Assembly: GCF_016598475.1 (NCBI RefSeq)
Contig: NZ_JAEMUX010000001.1
Coordinates: 62,001-126,000, forward strand
Source: Streptomyces adelaidensis
GTDB lineage: Bacteria > Actinomycetota > Actinomycetes > Streptomycetales > Streptomycetaceae
Reading direction: 5' to 3'
DNA: 64,000 bases
Part shown: positions 1 to 9,244 of the stretch, piece by piece
How the letters are laid out: each line of letters begins with the position of its first letter
How positions within the stretch are numbered: position 1 is the first letter of the stretch
The notes under the pieces: model-generated
Seen by the model: the letters and a program-made list of their open reading frames with translations, nothing else
What the model was told of the DNA's origin: nothing
Database searches by the model: none
Made by a program: the position numbers and the translations under genes

Positions 1-485
1 CGCTCTACGACACGGTCGTCGTCTTCGACAGCCTCAAGGAGCAGACGAAGGACATCACCAAGCAGACCCGCTGGACGTACAGCGAGATCGCCAACCGCTC
101 GATCAACAGCACCCTGGTGCGGTCGATCAACACCACGGTGGTCGCGCTGCTGCCGGTCGCCGGCCTGCTGTTCATCGGTGGCGGCGTCCTCGGCGCGGGC
201 ATGCTCAACGACATCTCGCTGTCGCTGTTCGTCGGCCTCGCGGCCGGTGCGTACTCGTCGATCTTCATCGCCACGCCGCTCGTCGCCGATCTCAAGGAGC
301 GCGAGCCGCAGCTGAAGGCCCTCAAGAAGCGCATCCTCGCCAAGCGGGCCCAGGCCGAGCACGACGCGGACGGGGCGGCCGACGGTCCGTACGACGACGA
401 GCCCGCGGACGCCACCCCCGCGGTGGTCGGCCCGCGTGCCCAGTCCGGGAGCCGCAGCCGCGGCCGTGGCGGGAAGCGGCGATGA
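1..485 (+). CDS. secF: Protein translocase subunit SecF, C-terminal part (gene starts before the window)
   Basis: SecF is an inner-membrane subunit of the SecDF complex that uses the proton gradient to help exported proteins leave the Sec channel. The frame read from base 3 gives a VVFD stretch and then two hydrophobic segments (about 95-170 and 180-280), ending in a basic, Arg/Gly-rich cytoplasmic tail typical of streptomycete SecF. The stop codon (483-485) overlaps the ATG of apt in an ATGA arrangement, so the two are translationally coupled. Only about the last 160 residues are present, and the assignment rests on the membrane pattern plus the conserved secF-apt-rel order. Confidence 0.92.
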   Translation, partial: LYDTVVVFDSLKEQTKDITKQTRWTYSEIANRSINSTLVRSINTTVVALLPVAGLLFIGGGVLGAGMLNDISLSLFVGLAAGAYSSIFIATPLVADLKEREPQLKALKKRILAKRAQAEHDADGAADGPYDDEPADATPAVVGPRAQSGSRSRGRGGKRR

Positions 486-1021
486 CCGACATCAAGGAGT
501 TGCTGCTCAGCCGTATCCGCGACGTCGCGGACTACCCCGCGCCGGGCGTGATGTTCAAGGACATCACCCCGCTGCTGGCCGACCCGGCGGCGTTCACCGC
601 GCTGACGGACGCGCTGGCGGAGCTGACCGTGCGGCACGGCGCCACGAAGATCGTCGGCCTGGAGGCCCGCGGCTTCATCCTGGGCGCCCCTGCCGCCGTC
701 CGGGCGGGCGTCGGCTTCATCCCCGTACGCAAGGCGGGCAAGCTCCCCGGAGCCACGCTCAGCCAGGCGTACGACCTGGAGTACGGCTCCGCCGAGATCG
801 AGGTGCACGCCGAGGACCTGGCCGCGGGCGACCGCGTCATGGTCATCGACGACGTCCTCGCGACCGGCGGCACGGCCGAGGCGTCGCTGCAGCTCATCCG
901 GCGGGCGGGAGCCGAGGTGGCGGGCGTGGTCGTCCTCATGGAGCTGGGTTTCCTGGCAGGCCGGGAACGGCTGGAGTCCGTGCTGGACGGCGCTCCGCTG
1001 GAATCGCTGATCGTGGTCTGA
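482..1021 (+). CDS. apt: Adenine phosphoribosyltransferase
   Basis: Purine salvage enzyme in the cytoplasm that joins adenine to PRPP to give AMP and pyrophosphate. The 179-residue product has the usual family length. The PRPP-binding loop is clear near residues 119-132 (VMVIDDVLATGG), with the conserved acidic pair followed by the glycine-rich turn. The N-terminal IRDVADYPAPGVMFKDITPLL is the family hallmark. The ATG overlaps the secF stop codon by 4 bases, so it is the last gene of a sec-apt unit. A 16-bp perfect terminator stem follows about 20 bases after the stop. Confidence 0.96.
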   Translation: MTDIKELLLSRIRDVADYPAPGVMFKDITPLLADPAAFTALTDALAELTVRHGATKIVGLEARGFILGAPAAVRAGVGFIPVRKAGKLPGATLSQAYDLEYGSAEIEVHAEDLAAGDRVMVIDDVLATGGTAEASLQLIRRAGAEVAGVVVLMELGFLAGRERLESVLDGAPLESLIVV

Positions 1022-1040
1022 ACGGGCTCCGACGGCACAT

Positions 1041-1097
1041 GAACGGTGCTTCCGCGGTGCGCTGATCTCGGTGCGTCGCGGAAGCACCGTTCTTTCC
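1041..1097 (+). terminator. Rho-independent terminator after apt
   Basis: A perfect 16-bp inverted repeat (GAACGGTGCTTCCGCG at 1041-1056, its complement at 1077-1092) with a 20-base loop, followed by TTTCC. It closes the secF-apt unit. Confidence 0.8.
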
Positions 1098-1136
1098 GTC
1101 TCCTCCGTGATCTTCTGCGGCGACTCCGGAACCTGA

Positions 1137-1165
1137 TTGACATGCGCGAGTCAGCCCGATTGGAT
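1137..1165 (+). promoter_or_regulatory. Candidate promoter for the small secreted protein
   Basis: A consensus -35 hexamer TTGACA (1137-1142) is followed after 17 bases by TTGGAT (1160-1165), a weak -10. It would leave a leader of about 110 bases before the ATG at 1280. The -35 match is exact but the -10 is poor, so this is tentative. Confidence 0.3.
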
Positions 1166-1279
1166 CACTGGTCCGGGCGCAGGGGGAATGAGCAAACTGG
1201 CGTATGTCGCCTCCATGAGGCGTGCCATTCATCATCCCCCGATGGGCTTGTGGCAAGTGAATTCAAGGGGGATTTTCAT

Positions 1280-1702
1280 ATGCGTATGCGAGCTTTGCCG
1301 GTTGTCACGGCGATGGCCGCCGCCACCTTCCTCGGTGCCGCGGCGAGCCCCGCGCAGGCGGGCACGGGCCTGCTCCTCGCGGTGCAGATCAACGACTTCC
1401 AGGACTGGGGCAACTTCAACCAGGACCCGGTGGATCACCCGGGCAGCGGCCAGGACGTGCCCGGGGACGCCATCAGGGCCTGTGACTTCACGTTGGACGG
1501 GTGGGGGGTGACGGTCTGGCTGGACGTCAACCGCAACGGAACCTGGGACCGCACCGCCACGACCAGCGGCCACCTCGCGGACTACTGCAGTCCGTGGAAG
1601 ACGGGCAACCTCACGGAGCAGACCAGGGTGACCCTCAAGGCCTGCAACACGAAGGCCGGATACACGCCGCGGAACTGCAAGGAGGGCGACACCGTCGCCT
1701 GA
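1280..1702 (+). CDS. Small secreted protein of unknown function
   Basis: A 140-residue product with a classic Sec signal peptide: basic MRMR start, hydrophobic core, and AQA cleavage site near residue 27. The mature part of about 113 residues has four cysteines (two disulfides possible) and an Asp/Asn/Trp-rich sequence including LDVNRNGTWDRT, which resembles a calcium-loop-like DxNxNGxWD turn. I do not recognise a named family. The ATG at 1280 was chosen because it starts the signal peptide and has an AAGGGGGA Shine-Dalgarno about 8 bases upstream; the open frame continues further 5' without signs of coding. It has its own terminator-bounded slot between apt and rel, so it is probably transcribed alone. 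Confidence 0.75.
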   Translation: MRMRALPVVTAMAAATFLGAAASPAQAGTGLLLAVQINDFQDWGNFNQDPVDHPGSGQDVPGDAIRACDFTLDGWGVTVWLDVNRNGTWDRTATTSGHLADYCSPWKTGNLTEQTRVTLKACNTKAGYTPRNCKEGDTVA

Positions 1703-1789
1703 CCGGCGCGGTTCCTGAAGGGTGACACGGTCCTCGGCACATGCTGTGTCGGGTGTCTCCGGTATCCGTGACGACTGTGACACCTCGTG

Positions 1790-1828
1790 GAGGCGAGCCC
1801 GGAGGAATCCGGTGCTCGCCTCTCGTGT
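1790..1828 (+). terminator. Terminator upstream of rel
   Basis: Stem GAGGCGAGC (1790-1798) plus CCGGA pairs with TCCGG plus GCTCGCCTC (1814-1822), with one bulged T and a GGAA tetraloop, followed by TCGTGTTTT. It would end the secreted-protein transcript and isolate rel. Confidence 0.7.
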
Positions 1829-1943
1829 TTTCACCGGTAGACGGCCCTCACAGTGGCCTGAAGGCGATCCCGGGGCGCAGGATCGCTACCATGGGGTCTC
1901 CGGAGCCTGACCGGGGGACCCGGATCGCGCACGAGGAGTCCTC

Positions 1944-4508
<2,565 letters not shown>

Positions 4509-4517
4509 GCACCGGCA

Positions 4518-4578
4518 CCGGCATACAAGAGAGGGGCTCCCGTACGCACCGTACGGGAGCCCCTCTCTTGTATGCCGG
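4518..4578. terminator. Bidirectional terminator between rel and the DUF349 gene
   Basis: A perfect 28-bp inverted repeat (left arm 4518-4545, right arm 4551-4578) with a 5-base loop GCACC. It lies exactly between two convergent stop codons (4508 and 4584), so it can serve both strands. Confidence 0.85.
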
Positions 4579-4583
4579 AAGCG

Positions 4584-5813
4584 TCAGCCGCCGAACTCCT
4601 GCAGACCCTTCAGGGCCTGGTCCAGCAGCGCCTGACGGCCGTCGAGCTCCCGCTGGAGCTTGTCGGCCTTGGCGTTGTTGCCCTGGGCGCGGGCGGCCTC
4701 GATCTGGCTCCCGAGCTTGTCCACGGCAGCCTGGAGCTGGCCCGTGAGGCCGGCCGCGCGGGCGCGGGCCTCCGGGTTGGTCCGGCGCCACTCGCCCTCC
4801 TCGGCCTCCTGGATGGCCCGCTCCACCGCGTGCATCCGGCCCTCGACCTTCGGGCGGGAGTCACGCGGCACATGGCCGATGGCCTCCCAGCGCTCGTTGA
4901 CGGAGCGGAACGCGGCGCGGGCGGCCTTGAGGTCCGTCACCGGCAGGATCTTCTCCGCCTCCTCGGCCAGCTCCTCCTTGAGCTTGAGGTTCTCCGACTG
5001 CTCCGCGTCGCGCTCCGCGAACACAGAACTGCGGCCGGCGAAGAAGACGTCCTGGGCGCCGCGGAAGCGGTTCCACAGGTCGTCCTCGTGCTCGCGCTGG
5101 GCGCGGCCCGCCGCCTTCCAGTCGGCCATCAGCTCGCGGTAGCGCGCGGCCGTGGGACCCCAGTCCGTCGAGCTCGACAGCGCCTCGGCCTCCGCGACCA
5201 GCTTCTCCTTGGTCTTGCGGGCGTCCTCGCGCTGCGAGTCGAGCTGCGCGAAGTGGGCCTTGCGACGCTTGGAGAACGCCGAGCGGGCATGCGAGAAGCG
5301 GTGCCAGAGCTCGTCGTCGGACTTGCGGTCGAGCCGCGGCAGACCCTTCCAGGTGTCCACCAGGGCCCGCAGCCGCTCACCGGCGGCCCGCCACTGGTCG
5401 GACTGGGCCAGCTCCTCCGCCTCGGTGACCAGGGCCTCCTTGGCGTGCCGTGCCTCGTCCGACTGCTTCGCCCGCTGCTGCTTGCGCTCCTCGCGGCGCG
5501 ACGCGACGGTCTCGACGAGCTTGTCCAGCCGTACCTTCAGCGCGCTCAGGTCACCGACCGCGTGATGCGCGTCCACCTGCTCGCGAATGTGGTCGATCGC
5601 GGCCTGGGCGTCCTTCGCCGACAGGTCGGTGGTCTTCACACGCTTTTCGAGGAGGCCGATCTCGACAACCAGGCCTTCGTACTTGCGCTCGAAGTAGGCC
5701 AGCGCCTCCTCAGGGGAGCCGGCCTGCCAGGAACCGACGACCTGCTCGCCGTCGGCCGTACGCACGTACACGGTCCCCGTCTCGTCGACGCGGCCCCACG
5801 GGTCGCTGCTCAC
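4584..5813 (-). CDS. DUF349 domain protein
   Basis: A 409-residue, charged, largely helical protein with at least three DUF349 helical repeats, each seen as a W-x-LF/RF-like core: DELWHRFSHARSAF, DDLWNRFRGAQDVF and VNERWEAIGHVPRDSRPKVEGRM. The C-terminus is a predicted coiled coil rich in Gln, Glu and Lys. There is no signal peptide or membrane segment, so it is cytoplasmic. The molecular function of the family is not settled. The start is a GTG at 5811-5813 with GGAGGAGG just upstream. It lies downstream of the cyclophilin gene on the same strand, but a hairpin separates them. Confidence 0.88.
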   Translation of the reverse strand: MSSDPWGRVDETGTVYVRTADGEQVVGSWQAGSPEEALAYFERKYEGLVVEIGLLEKRVKTTDLSAKDAQAAIDHIREQVDAHHAVGDLSALKVRLDKLVETVASRREERKQQRAKQSDEARHAKEALVTEAEELAQSDQWRAAGERLRALVDTWKGLPRLDRKSDDELWHRFSHARSAFSKRRKAHFAQLDSQREDARKTKEKLVAEAEALSSSTDWGPTAARYRELMADWKAAGRAQREHEDDLWNRFRGAQDVFFAGRSSVFAERDAEQSENLKLKEELAEEAEKILPVTDLKAARAAFRSVNERWEAIGHVPRDSRPKVEGRMHAVERAIQEAEEGEWRRTNPEARARAAGLTGQLQAAVDKLGSQIEAARAQGNNAKADKLQRELDGRQALLDQALKGLQEFGG

Positions 5814-5830
5814 AGCGCCTCCTCCACATG

Positions 5831-5863
5831 ATGCCTGCGGGGGGCGTCAGCTCCCCCGGGCAT
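5831..5863 (-). terminator. Hairpin between the cyclophilin and DUF349 genes
   Basis: ATGCC (5831-5835) and CGGGGG (5838-5843) pair with CCCCCG (5853-5858) and GGCAT (5859-5863), leaving a 2-base bulge and 9-base loop. It could terminate the cyclophilin transcript or lie in the DUF349 leader. There is no T-tract on either strand. Confidence 0.4.
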
Positions 5864-5885
5864 CGTCCACAGTTTCGTCACGGCC

Positions 5886-5915
5886 AACATAGGCGACCGG
5901 CGGGTTGCCTGTCCG
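5886..5915 (-). promoter_or_regulatory. Candidate promoter for the DUF349 gene
   Basis: On the minus strand CGGACA (complement of 5910-5915), an 18-base spacer and TATGTT (complement of 5886-5891) form a plausible sigma-70-like promoter about 75 bases upstream of the GTG start. The match is moderate. Confidence 0.28.
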
Positions 5916-5948
5916 CATCCCGCGCGACCGAAATTTCACTGCCAGTGG

Positions 5949-6785
5949 TCAGGACTTCTTGACAGTCGCCTTGTTGATCACAACGGTCGCATTGGGCGTC
6001 CCATCACCCGCGCCCGTGTTCTCACCGGCTTCGGCGATCTTCGTCAGAACCTTCATGCCGGCCTCGGAGATCGTGCCGAACGGCGTGTAGTTGGCCGGCA
6101 GCGGGCTGTCCTGGAAGACGAGGAAGAACTGGCTGCCGCCGCTGTTCTTGCCCTCGCCCGTCTGCCCGTTGTACTGGTTCGCCATCGCGACCGTGCCCGC
6201 CGGGTACACATCGCCCTTCAGACGCGTGTCCTTGAGGTTCTCGTCCGGGATCGTGTAGCCCGGACCGCCCATGCCGGTGCCCTGCGGGTCACCGCACTGG
6301 AGCACGTAGATGCCCTGTGTGGTGAGCCGGTGGCACTTGGTGTGGTCCAAGTAGCCCTTGTTCACGAGGAAATTGAACGAGTTCACGGTGCGCGGGGTCT
6401 TCGCCGCGTCCATCGTTATGCCGATGTCACCGCAGGTCGTCTGCAGATCCATCGTGTACTTCGCGGTCTTGTCGACCGTGACCGCGGGTTCCTTCTTGTA
6501 GGTGAGCTCCTTCACCTTGCCCGCGGCCGCCTTCTCGCACGGATCAGGCGCCTTGCTGGGCGAGGCGCTCGGCGAGACCTCCGCGCTGGCGGTGTCCTTC
6601 TTGTCGTCGCCCTTGAGGACGTCCGTCGTGTACAGCGCCACACTGCCCACCAGGATCACGCCGAGCACCGAAGCGATCACGGCGTTGCGGACATGTGCCT
6701 TGCGCCGCGCGGACGTGCGCCGCTGCTGCTGCCGCAAGAACTTCTCCCGGGCGAGCTGACGCCGCCGCTGTTCCTGGCTGACCAC
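5949..6785 (-). CDS. Membrane-anchored cyclophilin-type peptidyl-prolyl isomerase
   Basis: Catalyses cis-trans isomerisation of proline bonds, here on the outer face of the membrane. The 278-residue product starts with a very basic cytoplasmic tail (about 1-33), one transmembrane helix (about 34-53), a Ser/Pro/Lys linker, then a cyclophilin domain (about 108-278) with NSFNFLVNKGYLDHTKCHRL, the catalytic-core QFFLVF motif and the C-terminal FGTI strand. Start GTG at 6783-6785 with GAGGAGA upstream. It is divergent from the hydrolase-hisS unit, with the TnpB element inserted in the space between. Confidence 0.9.
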   Translation of the reverse strand: MVSQEQRRRQLAREKFLRQQQRRTSARRKAHVRNAVIASVLGVILVGSVALYTTDVLKGDDKKDTASAEVSPSASPSKAPDPCEKAAAGKVKELTYKKEPAVTVDKTAKYTMDLQTTCGDIGITMDAAKTPRTVNSFNFLVNKGYLDHTKCHRLTTQGIYVLQCGDPQGTGMGGPGYTIPDENLKDTRLKGDVYPAGTVAMANQYNGQTGEGKNSGGSQFFLVFQDSPLPANYTPFGTISEAGMKVLTKIAEAGENTGAGDGTPNATVVINKATVKKS

Positions 6786-6935
6786 CGGGTTCTCTCCTCA
6801 AGCGTCTCGTACGCCCACGGGTGCGTCGCACGTCTCGTGAGTCGACTGTTTGCGTGTGACCCGTACCGTATATGGGTTCGCTGAGGAAACGGCAGCGCCG
6901 GTAGGCTCTGATCCACCTTTCTTCTGGGCGGGGTG

Positions 6936-6955
6936 CCCGGTCCTTCAGGGCCGGG
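6936..6955. repeat. Left-end hairpin of the TnpB element
   Basis: CCCGGTCC (6936-6943), loop TTCA, GGGCCGGG (6948-6955): an 8-bp stem with one G-T pair. Subterminal hairpins are what single-strand TnpA proteins recognise at IS200/IS605 ends. The stop codon of the ribbon-helix-helix gene (6945-6947) lies in its loop. Confidence 0.5.
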
Positions 6956-7148
6956 GTGAATTCCCGTTCCCGCGTAGCGGGGCAGGGGTAGCCGGATCGC
7001 CGGCAGGGCTATCCGGGGTCTCGTCCGGGGCGACAGCTCGTCGCACGATGGCGACCAGCCATGAGTTCAGGGAGCGGTCATCGGTAGCGGCGGCGGCCCT
7101 GGCCTGTTCGTGCAGATCGTCGGGGAGTCTCAGGTTCACGTGTTTCAT
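6945..7148 (-). CDS. Ribbon-helix-helix (Arc/CopG-like) DNA-binding protein carried by the TnpB element
   Basis: A 67-residue protein with the N-terminal pattern MKHVNLRLPDDLHEQARAAA and then RSLNSWLVAIVRRAV. This is a beta strand followed by two helices of the Arc/MetJ/CopG fold, as found in antitoxins and small repressors. The C-terminus is a disordered Pro/Gly/Asn tail that runs into the left-end hairpin. The ATG (7146-7148) is only 28 bases from the tnpB ATG on the other strand, and a 17-bp palindrome lies in that gap. The likely job is to repress tnpB and itself, which is inference from fold and position. No toxin gene is adjacent. Confidence 0.72.
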   Translation of the reverse strand: MKHVNLRLPDDLHEQARAAAATDDRSLNSWLVAIVRRAVAPDETPDSPAGDPATPAPLRGNGNSPRP

Positions 7149-7159
7149 GGGGTCATTCT

Positions 7160-7176
7160 GGGACTATGATGGTCCC
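7160..7176. promoter_or_regulatory. Palindrome containing the tnpB -10 element
   Basis: GGGAC (7160-7164), 7-base spacer, GTCCC (7172-7176). The spacer includes TATGAT (7165-7170), a near-consensus -10, placed so that transcription would begin at or beside the tnpB ATG (7177). This would give a leaderless mRNA. It is the only palindrome in the 28-base gap between the two divergent genes, so it is a natural operator for the ribbon-helix-helix protein. Confidence 0.5.
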
Positions 7177-8445
7177 ATGTCGAGGTTCCGGATGTACCCC
7201 ATGCGTGAGCAGGAGCAGCAGATGCTGCTGCACTGCGCGCACGCGCGGTATGTGTGGAACCTGGCCGTCGAGCAGCACTCGCACTGGAAGCCGGGCAGGA
7301 AGTCCGCGCCCGGTTTCGCCGAGCAGTGCGGGCAGCTCACCGAGGCGCGGCGTGAGAACGAGTGGCTGGGCGCCGGGAACGCCGATGTCCAGCAGCAGGC
7401 GCTCAAGGACTTCACGAAGGCCAAGACCGCACGGTTCGCATCCGGGTTCGGTGAGCCGACCTGGCGCAAGAAGTACGTGCACGAGGGCTTCCGCGTCATC
7501 GGGACCGACCGCGTACCGGAGTACGGACACGATGGCACGCCGAAGCTGAACGCGAAGACCGGCAAGCAGGTCATGGGCCGCTCGGTGGTGGTGCACAGGC
7601 TCAATCGGCGCTGGGCGCGGGTCAAGGTGCCCGGCTGCGGCTGGGTCCGCTTCCGCCTCACCCGCGGTGAGCTGCCCGACGCGAAGACCTTCCGGGTCAC
7701 ACTGAGGAACGGCCGGTGGCACATCGCCTTCGCCGTCATCCCCGCCCCGGTCGGCGCGCCTGGAACCGGTGAGGTCATCGGCATCGACCGGGGTGTGACG
7801 ATCACCGCTGCCCTGTCCGACGGCCGCACGCTGAACTGCCCCCAGCTCACCGTCAGGGAGCGGGCGCAGATCCGCAAGCACCAGCGCCGGGCGGCGCGGG
7901 CGACGAAGGGCAGCCCCCAGAAGACCGCCGAGTACGCGAAGGTGGCCAGGCTCAAGGCGCGTGAGGCGGACCGGCGCAAGGACTGGTGCGAGAAGACCTC
8001 GACGATGCTCGCCCGTACCTGCGATCTGGTGCGGTTCGAAAAGCTGGACATCAAGAACATGACCCGCTCCGCGAAAGGAACGATCGAGGAGCCGGGCAAG
8101 CGGGTGGCGCAGAAGTCCGGACTGAACCGGGTGATCCTCGCCCAGGGCTGGGGCCTGCTGCGCCGGTGCACCGGACACAAGGCCCCCGGCCGGGTCGAGG
8201 ACGTCCCCGCCCCGTACACCTCCCTGCGGTGCAGTGCCTGTGGATGGATCGACAAGAGGTCACGCAAGAGCCAAGCTGACTTCGAGTGCGTATCCTGCGG
8301 CTTCAGCTGCAACGCGGACACCAACGCAGCAACCAACGTCGCGGCAGGACAGGGCGGGATTCCCCGCCCCAGGCGCTCAGCCTGTGCCGGAGGGACGACA
8401 ATGGCCACTGGCCGTTCGAGCGTCCGTGAACCTCAACCCACCTGA
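7177..8445 (+). CDS. tnpB: TnpB, RNA-guided DNA endonuclease of an IS1341-like element
   Basis: TnpB proteins use a transposon-end RNA (omega RNA) to cut DNA and are ancestors of Cas12. The 422-residue product opens with the family pattern (FRMYP, HCAHARYVWNLAVEQ). It keeps all three RuvC acidic residues: D204 in IGIDRG, E288 in RFEKLDI and D381 in NADTNAA. A zinc ribbon with C352/C355 and C371/C374 lies between the last two. There is no frameshift, so the nuclease is probably intact. The ATG at 7177 begins the conserved N-terminus; there is no Shine-Dalgarno, but a TATGAT -10 sits 6 bases upstream, which suggests leaderless translation. Confidence 0.93.
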   Translation: MSRFRMYPMREQEQQMLLHCAHARYVWNLAVEQHSHWKPGRKSAPGFAEQCGQLTEARRENEWLGAGNADVQQQALKDFTKAKTARFASGFGEPTWRKKYVHEGFRVIGTDRVPEYGHDGTPKLNAKTGKQVMGRSVVVHRLNRRWARVKVPGCGWVRFRLTRGELPDAKTFRVTLRNGRWHIAFAVIPAPVGAPGTGEVIGIDRGVTITAALSDGRTLNCPQLTVRERAQIRKHQRRAARATKGSPQKTAEYAKVARLKAREADRRKDWCEKTSTMLARTCDLVRFEKLDIKNMTRSAKGTIEEPGKRVAQKSGLNRVILAQGWGLLRRCTGHKAPGRVEDVPAPYTSLRCSACGWIDKRSRKSQADFECVSCGFSCNADTNAATNVAAGQGGIPRPRRSACAGGTTMATGRSSVREPQPT

Positions 8446-8484
8446 GTTGGAATCCCCCTCCATCCAAGAGGGGGAGGATGTCAA
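8340..8484 (+). ncRNA. Candidate omega RNA overlapping the tnpB 3' end
   Basis: In characterised TnpB systems the guide RNA scaffold is transcribed from the last part of tnpB through the right end, and the guide is the flanking DNA. Here the last 90 bases of tnpB contain GGGCGGG (8352-8358) pairing with CCCGCCC (8363-8369) and a GGCC/GGCC hairpin near 8402-8412. The right-end stem at 8454-8474 follows. The scaffold should end at TCAA (8484), so the resident guide would begin with AGCAACCCACCC. The 5' limit is a guess. Confidence 0.45.
8454..8484. repeat. Right-end hairpin of the TnpB element
   Basis: CCCCCTC (8454-8460), 7-base loop, GAGGGGG (8468-8474), then AGGATGTCAA. The stem plus a TCAA terminus matches the subterminal hairpin and cleavage site layout of IS200/IS605 right ends. 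Confidence 0.65.
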
Positions 8485-8520
8485 AGCAACCCACCCTCGT
8501 ACGACACAAGAAGGACGATC

Positions 8521-9231
8521 GTGCTCATTGCCGGGTTCCCCGCCGGGGCCTGGGGGACCAACTGTTACCTGGTCGCCCCCGCCGCGGGTGAGGAGTGCGT
8601 GATCATCGACCCGGGCCACCAGGCCACCCAGGGAGTCGAGGAGACGCTGAAGAAGCATCGGCTCAAGCCCGTCGCCGTCGTCCTCACCCACGGCCACCTC
8701 GACCACGTGGCCTCGGTCGTCCCGGTGTGCGGCGCGCACGACGTACCGGCGTGGATCCACCCCGACGACCGGTTCATGATGAGCGACCCGGAGAAGGCGC
8801 TCGGCCGTTCCATCGGCATGCCGCTCATGGGCGAACTGACCATCGGGGAGCCCGACGACGTCAAGGAGCTGACCGACGGCGCCGCGCTGGCGCTGGCCGG
8901 CCTGGAGCTGTCCGTCGCGCACGCGCCCGGCCATACCAAGGGGTCGGTGACCTTCCGGATGCCCGAGAACACGGAGATCCCCTCCGTGTTCTTCTCCGGG
9001 GACCTGCTGTTCGCCGGCTCCATCGGACGCACCGACCTGCCCGGCGGTGACATGGCCGAGATGCTCGACTCGCTGGCCCGCGTGTGCCTGCCGCTCGACG
9101 ACTCGACCGTGGTGCTGTCCGGCCACGGCCACCAGACGACCATCGGCCAGGAGCGCGCCACCAACCCGTATCTGCGGCAGGTGGCCGCCGGCGGCCAGGG
9201 AGCCCCCGGGGCTCCCCGACGAGGAATGTGA
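8521..9231 (+). CDS. Metallo-beta-lactamase fold hydrolase (glyoxalase II-like)
   Basis: A 236-residue cytoplasmic hydrolase of the glyoxalase II branch. The metal-binding motif THGHLDH is intact, followed by APGHTKGS, the bridging Asp in FFSGDLLF and the last histidine in LSGHGHQT. The substrate is unknown; family members act on thioesters or related compounds. It starts at GTG 8521 with AAGGA five bases upstream. Only 13 bases separate it from hisS, the usual actinobacterial pairing, so the two are probably cotranscribed. The TnpB element ends 36 bases before the start codon. Confidence 0.9.
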   Translation: MLIAGFPAGAWGTNCYLVAPAAGEECVIIDPGHQATQGVEETLKKHRLKPVAVVLTHGHLDHVASVVPVCGAHDVPAWIHPDDRFMMSDPEKALGRSIGMPLMGELTIGEPDDVKELTDGAALALAGLELSVAHAPGHTKGSVTFRMPENTEIPSVFFSGDLLFAGSIGRTDLPGGDMAEMLDSLARVCLPLDDSTVVLSGHGHQTTIGQERATNPYLRQVAAGGQGAPGAPRRGM

Positions 9232-9244
9232 CGAGAGACCTTCC

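Larger units (their letters stand above)
6931..8484 (+). mobile_element. Lone TnpB element of the IS200/IS605 superfamily (IS1341-like)
   Basis: The unit holds a tnpB gene, a divergent ribbon-helix-helix gene, a hairpin at the left (6936-6955) and a hairpin at the right (8454-8474) ending in GATGTCAA at 8484. TCAA is a known right-end cleavage tetranucleotide in this superfamily (IS608). No tnpA (Y1 transposase) is present, so movement would need a TnpA in trans. The right boundary is fairly secure; the left boundary is an estimate anywhere in about 6905-6936. The element sits in the 5' region of the hydrolase-hisS unit, separating it from a possible upstream -10 (TAGGCT, 6902-6907). Confidence 0.72.

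Noticed and set aside
6945..7148. Ribbon-helix-helix gene as half of a toxin-antitoxin pair
   Set aside because: There is no small toxin-like gene beside it on either strand; its only close partner is tnpB.
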